Shown: piece after piece, positions 1-5,777 of the stretch
How positions within the stretch are numbered: the stretch's first letter is position 1
Layout of the letters: every line of letters begins with the position of its first letter
Notes under the pieces: model-generated
Told to the model about the DNA's origin: nothing
The model's input: only the letters and a program-made list of their open reading frames with translations
The model's database searches: none
Assembly (NCBI GenBank): GCA_024697705.1
Contig: JAILFF010000258.1
Location: forward strand, 1 to 12,133
Origin: Ruminococcus sp.
Lineage (GTDB): Bacteria > Bacillota > Clostridia > Oscillospirales > Ruminococcaceae
Direction: 5' to 3'
Length of the DNA stretch: 12,133 nt
Position numbers and translations under genes: made by a program

Positions 1-15
1 CTTTAAAGTTTCCAT
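1..15 (-). CDS. start of an unidentified gene, cut by the window edge
   Basis: Only five codons are visible (M-E-T-L-K), read leftwards from an ATG at 13-15. The call rests on a very strong ribosome binding site on the minus strand just upstream (AGGAGGAAGG, plus-strand positions 19-28), a few bases before the ATG, and on an open frame to the edge. It lies 92 bp downstream of the receiver-like gene on the same strand and could be co-transcribed with it. I found no convincing promoter in the gap, although an A/T-rich stretch with TATAAT-like hexamers (around 36-56) is present without a matching -35. Nothing can be said about its product. Confidence 0.6.
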
Positions 16-60
16 AATTCCTTCCTCCTAAAAACTATACAGATAAAATTATATATATTG

Positions 61-77
61 CGCCGCTTGATTCGGCG
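61..77 (-). terminator. weak hairpin after the receiver-like gene
   Basis: A 5-bp perfect stem (CGCCG at 61-65 with CGGCG at 73-77) with a 7-nt loop lies 30 bp past the stop of the receiver-like gene. On the minus strand it is followed by an A/T-rich run rather than a clean U-tract, so it is at best a leaky terminator. Read-through into the gene starting at 15 is possible. Confidence 0.3.
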
Positions 78-107
78 AATATTGACTTGGTTTGAAAAGG
101 ATCCGTT

Positions 108-491
108 TCATTTCCTTTTCCCTGTGAAATGCCATGTCCCGCTGCCCGAGCATTGTTTTACGGCTTCGTCTATCGCCGTTGATAATGCTCCTTCGCGGTA
201 GGGTCTTACGATGAAACCGCTGATATGCTTTCGTATCGCCATTCCGGCGAAGTGGCGGTCGTTGGTGATCCAGATCATTTTAGTATCGGGATTGCGGTCG
301 CTCAGTTCGAGCATTATCTCCATACCCTCCGCGCCGTCTATCGCGACTGCCGCTATATCATAACTGACCGAGTAATGTCCGTGACCGTCGAGCGGCGCCC
401 GAAACACTTCAAATCCGTTATTCTTTGTCGAAATTACCCGGCTGATAAGCTCGTACTCGGCATCATCGCGGGTGTAGATAACAGCTCTCAT
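108..491 (-). CDS. stand-alone receiver-like (REC) domain protein, degenerate
   Basis: 127 aa, about the size of a single response-regulator receiver domain, with no output domain. What fits REC: an N-terminal hydrophobic strand (AVIYT, 3-7); a possible phospho-acceptor Asp52 at the end of a hydrophobic strand; the segment around 72-85 with I-W-I-T-N-D followed by F-A-x-x-A, as in beta-4/alpha-4; and I-V-R-P-Y at 94-98. That last position normally reads K-P-Y/F, so the conserved Lys is replaced by Arg96. The acidic pair usually near residues 8-10 may be D9-D10. The start at 489-491 has a GAGAGG-like Shine-Dalgarno about 12 nt upstream. It is divergent from the GNAT gene and shares the repeat-filled control region with it. 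It may be a phosphorylation-independent or pseudo-receiver that works through another protein; its partner and signal are unknown. REC assignment is likely, activity is uncertain. Confidence 0.7.
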   Translation of the reverse strand: MRAVIYTRDDAEYELISRVISTKNNGFEVFRAPLDGHGHYSVSYDIAAVAIDGAEGMEIMLELSDRNPDTKMIWITNDRHFAGMAIRKHISGFIVRPYREGALSTAIDEAVKQCSGSGTWHFTGKRK

Positions 492-532
492 TTTTGTTTT
501 GTGCCTCTCGTTTTTTTCTTTGCTGTGATTAC

Positions 533-561
533 ATGATACACCATTCGCAAAAAATAATCAA
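533..561 (-). promoter_or_regulatory. sigma-A promoter of the receiver-like gene
   Basis: On the minus strand TTGATT (556-561) and TATCAT (533-538) are separated by exactly 17 bp. Transcription would start near 525, about 35 nt before the start codon at 491. The upstream edge of its -35 lies 7 bp from the first copy of the 13-bp repeat array. Confidence 0.65.
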
Positions 562-568
562 CCCATTT

Positions 569-707
569 GGCATAAGCCGCAGGAAAACTGGCATAAGCCG
601 CAGATTTCTGGCACGAGTGGCAAAAAAACAGGCACGAGTTGCAGTTTTGCCCCGCAAATGCCGGTTTTTTTCCGGCACGAGTCGCATAAAAACAGGCACG
701 AGTCGCA
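569..707 (+). repeat. six phased 13-bp direct repeats, probable regulator array
   Basis: Copies start at 569, 590, 610, 631, 674 and 695, all in one orientation. The first two read GGCATAAGCCGCA. The others read GGCACGAGT-N-GCA, where N at the variable position is G, T, C and C in order. Spacing is 21, 20, 21, 43 (two units) and 21 bp, so the copies sit on one face of the helix. The spacers are A/T-rich and poorly conserved (7-8 nt), while the 13-bp cores are strongly conserved. The vacant register near 652 holds only a degraded, possibly inverted relative. The array ends 6 bp before the -35 of the GNAT promoter and begins 7 bp from the -35 of the opposite promoter. Two-turn spacing of short direct repeats is known for LytTR-type DNA-binding domains; assigning this array to such a regulator is inference. 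Confidence 0.8.
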
Positions 708-713
708 AAATGC

Positions 714-742
714 TTTACAAAAGTCCTGCTTTGTGATATAAT
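714..742 (+). promoter_or_regulatory. sigma-A promoter of the GNAT gene
   Basis: TTTACA (714-719), 17-bp spacer, TATAAT (737-742) with an extended -10 (TGA at 734-736). The -10 is perfect and the -35 has one mismatch. The last 13-bp repeat ends 6 bp upstream of the -35, a position suited to an activator contacting RNA polymerase. The leader to the ATG at 777 is short, about 28 nt. Confidence 0.85.
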
Positions 743-776
743 CAATCTATGAAACAGGAGGAAGGAATGAACTTTT

Positions 777-1547
777 ATGACAAACAGGGAAATGCTGGAT
801 ATTGCAATGCGGCAGTCGGCGACCGATCTCGGCTGCTCTCCGACCGATCTTACCGCGGCGGAAAACATCGTCGTGCGTTCGGTAAAGAACGATAAAGCGC
901 GGATATATCTCGAACTGCCGTTTATCTGCAATATGGTGAGCTACGGGAGCAATATCGTAGCGTCGGCAGGGGAGGGCTTTGAGGACGCAGCAAGGGAATA
1001 CCTTAGCAATGCCGACCCCATGCACAGCTTTGAAACGCCGTCTCTCTACAAGCTGAACCGCGCTTTCGAGCCGTTCGGAGCCGCAGTCTGCTTTATGGCT
1101 GAATTCTGGCTGCCCGATCTGAGCGTTCTTAAGGAACAGCCGTGCCGCTATGAGCTGCGAGTTCTGCGTAAAGATGGGTTTGCGGAGCTTTACAAGCCCG
1201 AGTGGTCGAACGCGCTGTGTGAGAAGCGCAGCTTTGCCGACGTGCTGGGGGTAGGCGCTTACGACGGCGGAAAGCTTGTCGGGCTGGCGGGCTGTTCGGC
1301 TGACTGCGAGGATATGTGGCAGATAGGCGTGGACGTTCTGCCCGAATACCGCCGATGCGGGATAGCCTCCGCGCTGACGAGCCATCTTGCGCTGCTGATT
1401 CTCGATGAGGGCAAGGTGCCGTTTTACTGCTGCGCGTGGTGCAATATCCGTTCGGCAAGAAATGCCGTAAAAAGCGGGTTTCGTCCCGCGTGGAACGAGA
1501 TGACGGTAAAGAGTATGCAGTTTATAGATGAGCTGAATAAAAGCTGA
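777..1547 (+). CDS. GNAT-family N-acetyltransferase
   Basis: 256 aa. The C-terminal part (about 150-250) carries a GNAT fold: a strand G-K-L-V-G-L-A-G (165-172), then V-D-V-L-P-E-Y-R-R-C-G-I-A (185-197), the acetyl-CoA pyrophosphate loop of motif A (R-x-x-G-x-A), and later N-x-x-S-A-R-x-A-V-K-S-G-F (223-235), typical of motif B. The first 140 residues have no motif I can name; proteins of this length in Clostridia often have such an N-terminal extension. The acetyl acceptor cannot be predicted. The start is ATG 777, because the frame is closed by TGA at 768. AAGGA at 762-766 gives 10-nt spacing, whereas the better AGGAGG (756-761) is ideally placed for an out-of-frame ATG at 767. It is a single-gene transcript ending in the terminator at 1557. 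The promoter sits against the phased repeat array, so expression is probably under dedicated control. Confidence 0.88.
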   Translation: MTNREMLDIAMRQSATDLGCSPTDLTAAENIVVRSVKNDKARIYLELPFICNMVSYGSNIVASAGEGFEDAAREYLSNADPMHSFETPSLYKLNRAFEPFGAAVCFMAEFWLPDLSVLKEQPCRYELRVLRKDGFAELYKPEWSNALCEKRSFADVLGVGAYDGGKLVGLAGCSADCEDMWQIGVDVLPEYRRCGIASALTSHLALLILDEGKVPFYCCAWCNIRSARNAVKSGFRPAWNEMTVKSMQFIDELNKS

Positions 1548-1556
1548 AACAAAAAA

Positions 1557-1617
1557 AGCGAACCGTGTTCGGGGACAATCGAATGTCCGTCACGGTTCGC
1601 TGTATTTTTATTTTGTT
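1557..1617. terminator. bidirectional terminator between GNAT gene and hpt
   Basis: An 11-bp perfect stem (1557-1567 with 1591-1601) encloses a 23-nt loop that contains a second 5-bp stem (GGACA 1573-1577, TGTCC 1584-1588). The right side carries a T-rich tract (1602-1617) for the plus strand. The left side carries seven A (1551-1557), giving a U-tract for the minus-strand hpt transcript. It serves both convergent genes, and the hpt stop codon (1616-1618) abuts it. Confidence 0.9.
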
Positions 1618-2194
1618 ATTGATCGCTTTCGGGAGAGATATCATACTCCGCGATATACGGCAGATTTCGGTAAAGCTCGCCGCAGTCAAGCCCGTAGCCT
1701 ATCACAAAATGGTCGGGTATCGTAAAGAGCGCCCTGTCGGGATTCAGCTCGACTTCGCGCCTTTCGGGTTTGTCGAGCAGCGTTACGACGCTCAGCGAAA
1801 GCGGGTTTCTGCCGCGTAAGATATCCACGATCTCTTTGAGCGTTCTGCCCGTGTCGATTATGTCCTCGACTATCACAACATGATAGCGGCTGATGTCCTG
1901 CTTAATATCGTAGGTTATCTCGACTTTCCCCGCAGAGGTGGTTCCGCCGAAGTAGCTCTGCGCCGCCATGAAGCCTATTTCGCAGGGTATGGTTATCTCG
2001 CGGCAGAGGTCGGCAAGGAAGATAAAAGAGCCTTTCAGCACGCTCACGAGCAGCAGGGGCTTTCCCTCGAACTCACGGCTTATACGTTCGCCTTCTGCTT
2101 CAAGCGCGGCTTTGATCTCACGCTCGGTGATAAGTACACGCTTTATCCTGTCAGCGTAGTCCTCCGGAAATACTGCGTTTTCGTTAATGTCCAT
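1616..2194 (-). CDS. hpt: hypoxanthine (guanine) phosphoribosyltransferase
   Basis: 192 aa, normal length for bacterial HPRT. It transfers phosphoribose from PRPP to hypoxanthine or guanine, giving IMP or GMP in cytoplasmic purine salvage. Visible signatures: L-K-G-S (53-56, the non-proline cis-peptide loop); S-Y-F-G-G (80-84) of the flexible loop; the PRPP-binding motif V-V-I-V-E-D-I-I-D-T-G-R-T (106-118); L-D-K-P-E-R-R (140-146) with the base-binding Lys; and F-V-I-G-Y-G-L-D near 163-170 followed by R-N-L-P-Y. The start at 2192-2194 follows AAAGGAA with 6-nt spacing; that site overlaps the stop of the upstream EAL gene (gap 3 bp), so translation is probably coupled. In many Firmicutes hpt lies next to tilS or ftsH, which is not so here. 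The promoter is probably that of the EAL gene at 3888-3916. Identification is secure. Confidence 0.96.
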   Translation of the reverse strand: MDINENAVFPEDYADRIKRVLITEREIKAALEAEGERISREFEGKPLLLVSVLKGSFIFLADLCREITIPCEIGFMAAQSYFGGTTSAGKVEITYDIKQDISRYHVVIVEDIIDTGRTLKEIVDILRGRNPLSLSVVTLLDKPERREVELNPDRALFTIPDHFVIGYGLDCGELYRNLPYIAEYDISPESDQ

Positions 2195-2197
2195 AGT

Positions 2198-3829
2198 TCA
2201 TTCCTTTCGGTCGGATCGGTCGGTTTCGCCGTCAACCACAAGCGTTGCCGAGCCGTATGCTTTCAGCGGCTTGCCGTTTTCGTCGAATTCTGTCGTGTAG
2301 CGTACATGGAAGGGTATCCGCCCGACGGTCAGCGGGATAATGCCCTCGATAGTCCCCACGCCTTCTTTTATCTGCCGCATCCAGTCGCGGTACATATCGG
2401 CATAATCGGGCGGGAAAATGCCGTTTTCGATAAGCGGCTCGGGATAATCGTGTACGACGGGCGGCACGTTCAGGTCGCGCATACAGCGGAAGCAGGGGTG
2501 CATATCGCCCGTGTCGAGGTTTACCTCCCATGCGTAGATGTTGGCGTGTTCGCTGGCGGCGCGGAGCTTTCTCTCGCTGTCCGTAAGCTCGTCAAAGCGC
2601 TTTTTCTCGGCGGTGATGTTCTGCACCATAGCGTAGAAGATGAGCTGTTCGCCCGCTCTGCCAATCAGACGGATAAAGCTGCGTATGCATATCTTGTCCT
2701 CGCCGCAGGTCTTCGAGCAGACGGTACGCCAGGTCTCGCAGGTCTCCTCCTCGCCCGACTGAGCGGCAAGGAGTATGGTCTTTTTATACTTTTTCATGTT
2801 AAGCTCGTCGAAGCATTTCCACGGATCGCAAGCCATGATCTCCTTTTCGCTCATGTTCATGCCGATCTCTTTTATGTACTTCTTGTTGACGCGCAGTATC
2901 TCTACTTTGCCCTTTAAGTAGGTGAAAATGACCGCGCCGCCGACGTAGTTATTGAAGATGAGCGTTTCGAGCGATTCGGGATCCCAGAATTTGTCGGCGT
3001 CCATGCGGGTCGTCATATTCATCGCGGCGGTAACGGGCTCGTTGTCGGTCTGACGAAGCTTGTTCAGGAAATCCTCCTCGGCGAGCGGCTTTGAATAAAG
3101 ATAGCCCTGTATGTAATTGCAGCCGATGCTCTTCATGTAGTCTGCCTGCTCGATGGTCTCGACGCCCTCCGCTATTACGGGGGTGTTGAGCCATTTCGTC
3201 ATCTGCACCATAGCGCTGATTATCGTGCCGCCCCTTCCGCCGATGCTGCCGCTTAAAAAACGCATATCGAGCTTTATGACATCGACATTCAGGTCTTTAA
3301 GCACGTTCAGCGAGGAATAACCGCTGCCGAAGTCGTCCATTTCCACAACGTAGCCGCAGGCGTGGAGTTTTTGCAAAACGTCCGTTACCAGTTCCATGCC
3401 GCCTATCGCGGAGGATTCGGTTATCTCGACATGGATAAGCTTGACGGGAATGTCGTATTTCTTGCGGATTATTTCGATCTCATCGACATAGTTGTTTCGG
3501 AAAATATCGTAGCGCGACATATTTACCGAGATCGGCACGGGAACGATGCCTCTCTCGATACATTTTCTCAAAAGGCGGCAGACCGATTCAAACACAAAAA
3601 GATCGGCTCTGCAAATAAGGTCGTTCTTTTCAAGCACGGGTATGAAATCCGAAGGGTACTGCGTTCCGAAGGCTGGGTGTTTCCAGCGCATAAGAGCCTC
3701 CGCGCCGATCATTCTGCCTGTATTATGGTTCATTTTTGGCTGATAGACCACGTAAATATGCCCGCAGGATACGGCGTTGTCAAAGCTTAAAATGAACTCT
3801 TGTTCTGTCATTCGTCTTTCGTTTTCCAT
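2198..3829 (-). CDS. EAL-domain c-di-GMP phosphodiesterase with C-terminal PAS-like domains
   Basis: 543 aa with no membrane segment, so probably cytoplasmic. The EAL domain (about 10-255) has every expected motif: E-A-L at 44-46, I-S-V-N-M-S with Asn103, E-I-T-E-S (135-139), D-D-F-G-S-G-Y-S-S-L (165-174), I-K-L-D (185-188), A-E-G-V-E-T (220-225) and Q-G-Y-L-Y-S-K-P (241-248). It should therefore hydrolyse cyclic di-GMP to pGpG. Two PAS-like regions follow (about 288-406, ending N-I-T-A-E-K-K, and 429-533), joined by a short charged helix. No GGDEF domain is present. PAS sensors normally precede EAL, so the order is reversed; the protein might be a shortened relative of a longer EAL-PAS-GGDEF protein. 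The start at 3827-3829 has AAGGAGAG 7-8 nt upstream. First gene of an operon with hpt. Neither PAS ligand nor target process is visible. Confidence 0.92.
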   Translation of the reverse strand: MENERRMTEQEFILSFDNAVSCGHIYVVYQPKMNHNTGRMIGAEALMRWKHPAFGTQYPSDFIPVLEKNDLICRADLFVFESVCRLLRKCIERGIVPVPISVNMSRYDIFRNNYVDEIEIIRKKYDIPVKLIHVEITESSAIGGMELVTDVLQKLHACGYVVEMDDFGSGYSSLNVLKDLNVDVIKLDMRFLSGSIGGRGGTIISAMVQMTKWLNTPVIAEGVETIEQADYMKSIGCNYIQGYLYSKPLAEEDFLNKLRQTDNEPVTAAMNMTTRMDADKFWDPESLETLIFNNYVGGAVIFTYLKGKVEILRVNKKYIKEIGMNMSEKEIMACDPWKCFDELNMKKYKKTILLAAQSGEEETCETWRTVCSKTCGEDKICIRSFIRLIGRAGEQLIFYAMVQNITAEKKRFDELTDSERKLRAASEHANIYAWEVNLDTGDMHPCFRCMRDLNVPPVVHDYPEPLIENGIFPPDYADMYRDWMRQIKEGVGTIEGIIPLTVGRIPFHVRYTTEFDENGKPLKAYGSATLVVDGETDRSDRKE

Positions 3830-3854
3830 AACAGATCTCTCCTTTTTCTGTTAC

Positions 3855-3868
3855 GGCGGCAAGCCGCC
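3855..3868 (-). other. GC-rich palindrome in the leader of the EAL-hpt transcript
   Basis: GGCGGC at 3855-3860 and GCCGCC at 3863-3868 are perfect inverted repeats. As minus-strand RNA this gives a 5-bp stem closed by a CUUG tetraloop, within the roughly 50-nt leader between promoter and ribosome binding site. It has no downstream U-tract, so it is not a terminator. It could stabilise the 5' end or be a protein-binding palindrome. Confidence 0.5.
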
Positions 3869-3887
3869 AAAAAACATTATCAGCTAT

Positions 3888-3916
3888 ATTATAACATAAT
3901 CCAAAAGAAATTTCAA
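3888..3916 (-). promoter_or_regulatory. sigma-A promoter of the EAL-hpt operon
   Basis: On the minus strand TTGAAA (3911-3916) and a perfect TATAAT (3888-3893) are separated by 17 bp, with an extended -10 (TGT just before the hexamer). Transcription would start near 3881, about 50 nt before the ATG. It diverges from the ACT-operon promoter, with 86 bp between the two -35 elements. Confidence 0.85.
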
Positions 3917-4002
3917 GTATTTTATACAAGATTTCTAATTTTTTTAAAAATCGGCACGCCTATATGTTGTATTTTACGTTTTTTTGAAAAGCTGTTCGGT
4001 GT

Positions 4003-4031
4003 TTGACAAACGAAAAAAAATGTGATATAAT
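4003..4031 (+). promoter_or_regulatory. consensus promoter of the ACT-UPF0210-nnr operon
   Basis: TTGACA (4003-4008), 17-bp spacer, TATAAT (4026-4031) and an extended -10 (TGA at 4023-4025). All twelve core positions match the sigma-A consensus, which predicts strong constitutive expression unless something represses it. The leader to the first ATG is about 50 nt. Confidence 0.92.
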
Positions 4032-4047
4032 TGATTGAAGAAGTTTG

Positions 4048-4063
4048 TCCGTCCGAGGGCGGA
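4048..4063 (+). other. small hairpin in the leader of the ACT operon
   Basis: TCCGTC (4048-4053) pairs with GGGCGG-A-type bases at 4058-4063 through six pairs including one G-U, with a 4-nt loop. It lies about 25 nt before the first start codon and has no U-tract. Its role is unclear; it may only stabilise the mRNA. Confidence 0.3.
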
Positions 4064-4087
4064 AAAAATGAAAGGAACTGGTGAAAC

Positions 4088-4360
4088 ATGAGAGCGATAG
4101 TAACTGTTATAGGAAAAGACGCGGTAGGGATCCTTGCCAAGGTAAGCACCGAGTGCGCCAATTACAACGCCAATGTTATAGAGGTAACGCAGTCGGTGAT
4201 CGAGGAGCTTTTCGCTATGATAATGCTCGTTGATATATCGAAGATCAACATCGACTTTGCGGATATGGCTGACAGGCTTGCCAAAAAGGGCGAGCAGGAA
4301 TGGGGCTTGAAGGTCCTCGCCATGCATGAGGATATTTTCAACTGTATGCACCATATTTAA
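4088..4360 (+). CDS. ACT-domain protein (UPF0237 family)
   Basis: 90 aa, one ACT domain over nearly the full length. The first strand and turn read A-I-V-T-V-I-G-K-D-A-V-G-I-L-A-K-V (3-19), the classic ACT strand, G-x-D glycine loop and helix. N-A-N-V-I-E-V-T-Q (27-35) and a hydrophobic strand F-A-M-I-M-L-V-D (42-49) follow. ACT domains bind small ligands such as amino acids and usually dimerise; the ligand of this family is not established to my knowledge. The gene sits 24 bp before the UPF0210 gene. This pairing is widespread in Firmicutes (for example the adjacent S. pneumoniae SP0238/SP0239), which suggests it is a regulatory partner of that protein. The start is supported by AAAGGAA about 10 nt upstream; a 7-codon frame at 4068-4091 overlaps the start. 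Confidence 0.92.
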   Translation: MRAIVTVIGKDAVGILAKVSTECANYNANVIEVTQSVIEELFAMIMLVDISKINIDFADMADRLAKKGEQEWGLKVLAMHEDIFNCMHHI

Positions 4361-4384
4361 GCCCTTTCAAAGGAGAAATTACCA

Positions 4385-5740
4385 ATGATAAATCAGTATG
4401 ACATTCTCGAAACTATCCGTATGATACAGAACGACTGCCTTGACATACGGACGATAACGATGGGCATATCCCTGCTCGACTGCATCGACCCCGACATCGA
4501 AAAAGCCTGCAAGAAGGTGTATGACAAGATCACCTGCAAGGCGAAAGACCTCGTATCGGTGGGCGTTCAGATCGAAAAGGAACTGGGTATCCCGATAATC
4601 AACAAGCGCATTTCGGTAACGCCCATCGCCATGATCTCCGCTGCCTGCAAATGCTCGCCCGTGCCGTTTGCGAAGGCAATGGACGAAGCTGCCAAGGCGG
4701 TAGGCGTGAATCTGATAGGCGGCTATTCGGCGCTCGTTCAGAAGGGCTTTTCTGAGGGCGACCTTGATCTTATAAATTCTATCCCCGAAGCGCTGGCGTG
4801 TACCGAGAGAGTATGCTCTTCGGTGAACATCGGTTCGACAAAGACGGGCATCAACCTCGACGCCTGCCGCATTATGGGCGATATCATCAAAAAGACCGCC
4901 GAAGCGACCAAGGACAAGCAGTGCTTCGGTGCGGCAAAGCTCGTTGTATTCTGCAACGCCGTTGACGATAATCCGTTCATGGCTGGCGCTTTCCACGGCG
5001 TAGGCGAGCCCGACTGCATGATCAACGTGGGCGTATCGGGTCCCGGCGTTGTCCGTGCCGCGCTGAAAAAGTACCCCGACGCGGATATCACAAAGATAGC
5101 GGATGTTATAAAGACCATTTCCTACAAGATCACCCGTGTCGGACAGCTTGTCGGAAAGATGGCTTCGGAGCGCCTCGGCGTAGAGTTCGGCATCGTCGAT
5201 CTTTCGCTTGCGCCCACTCCCGCGGTCGGCGACTCGGTGGCGCATATCCTTGAAGAGATCGGACTTGAACAGTGCGGCACTCACGGCACTACGGCTTGTC
5301 TGGCGCTCTTGAACGACGCGGTCAAGAAGGGCGGCGTTATGGCTTGCTCGCGTATCGGCGGACTTTCGGGCGCTTTCATTCCCGTATCGGAGGACGCGGG
5401 CATGATCGACGCAGCTGTTGCGGGAACGCTTTCTATCGAGAAGCTCGAAGCGATGACGGCGGTATGCTCGGTGGGTCTTGACATGATCGTTGTTCCCGGA
5501 GATACCGAGCCCGACACCATCGCTGCGATAATCGCGGACGAAGCGGCTATCGGCATGGTGAACACCAAGACGACGGCTGTCCGTGTGATACCCGCCATCG
5601 GCATGAAGGAAGGCGACGAGCTTGACTGGGGCGGACTTTTCGGCAAGGGTCCCGTTATGCCGCTGAAAACGAAGAGCGCGTCGAAATTTATCAATCGCGG
5701 CGGACAGATCCCTGCGCCGCTGCACAGCCTGAAAAACTGA
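4385..5740 (+). CDS. UPF0210/DUF711 (PFL-like) family protein
   Basis: 451 aa, full length for the family. It is recognised by an N-terminal block with D-I-R-T-I-T-M-G-I-S-L (20-30), V-N-L-I-G-G-Y-S-A-L-V-Q-K-G (108-121), S-S-V-N-I-G-S-T-K-T-G-I-N (145-157), F-C-N-A-V-D-D-N-P-F-M-A-G-A-F-H-G (189-205), L-A-P-T-P (275-279), G-T-H-G-T (298-302), D-W-G-G-L-F-G (414-420) and I-N-R-G-G-Q-I-P-A-P (436-445). Databases call members 'PFL family protein' because the fold resembles pyruvate formate-lyase, but the usual glycyl-radical motif R-V-x-G is not seen, so radical chemistry should not be assumed. Biochemical function is unknown. AGGAG at 4371-4375 gives 9-nt spacing. It is the second gene of the ACT-UPF0210-nnr operon; cysteine-rich spots (C88, C90, C139, C144, C190) could matter for catalysis or metal binding. 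Confidence 0.93.
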   Translation: MINQYDILETIRMIQNDCLDIRTITMGISLLDCIDPDIEKACKKVYDKITCKAKDLVSVGVQIEKELGIPIINKRISVTPIAMISAACKCSPVPFAKAMDEAAKAVGVNLIGGYSALVQKGFSEGDLDLINSIPEALACTERVCSSVNIGSTKTGINLDACRIMGDIIKKTAEATKDKQCFGAAKLVVFCNAVDDNPFMAGAFHGVGEPDCMINVGVSGPGVVRAALKKYPDADITKIADVIKTISYKITRVGQLVGKMASERLGVEFGIVDLSLAPTPAVGDSVAHILEEIGLEQCGTHGTTACLALLNDAVKKGGVMACSRIGGLSGAFIPVSEDAGMIDAAVAGTLSIEKLEAMTAVCSVGLDMIVVPGDTEPDTIAAIIADEAAIGMVNTKTTAVRVIPAIGMKEGDELDWGGLFGKGPVMPLKTKSASKFINRGGQIPAPLHSLKN

Positions 5741-5777
5741 TGTCCGCATACCGCAAAACGATGAACGGAGTGTTTCT

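Noticed and set aside
569..707. CRISPR array
   Set aside because: Repeats are 13 bp with 7-8 bp A/T-rich spacers and no cas genes; far too short for CRISPR.
569..707. Replication origin or plasmid iterons
   Set aside because: Iteron-like spacing is present, but there is no initiator gene or DnaA boxes, and the array is bounded tightly by two good promoters.
494..736. Open frame across the repeat array giving a 7-residue periodic, Arg/Ser/Lys-rich peptide
   Set aside because: The 21-bp repeat period is seven codons, so periodicity in translation is automatic. The frame overlaps promoters on both strands and has no ribosome binding site.
488..931. Minus-strand frame of 147 codons over the control region and the start of the GNAT gene
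   Set aside because: It has no ribosome site, overlaps the GNAT coding start and both promoters, and shows no domain.
1880..2917. Long plus-strand frame of 345 codons opposite hpt and the EAL gene
   Set aside because: Both opposite genes have complete conserved motifs; this frame has none, and is a mirror of their codon use.
4068..4091. Seven-codon frame (M-K-G-T-G-E-T) whose stop overlaps the ACT-gene start
   Set aside because: It could be a leader peptide with stop-start coupling, but it is too short, carries no regulatory codon run, and the ribosome site of the ACT gene lies within it; chance is likelier.
4379..5749. Minus-strand frame of 456 codons opposite the UPF0210 gene
   Set aside because: It is a shadow of a highly biased coding sequence, Arg/His-rich with no motif or ribosome site.
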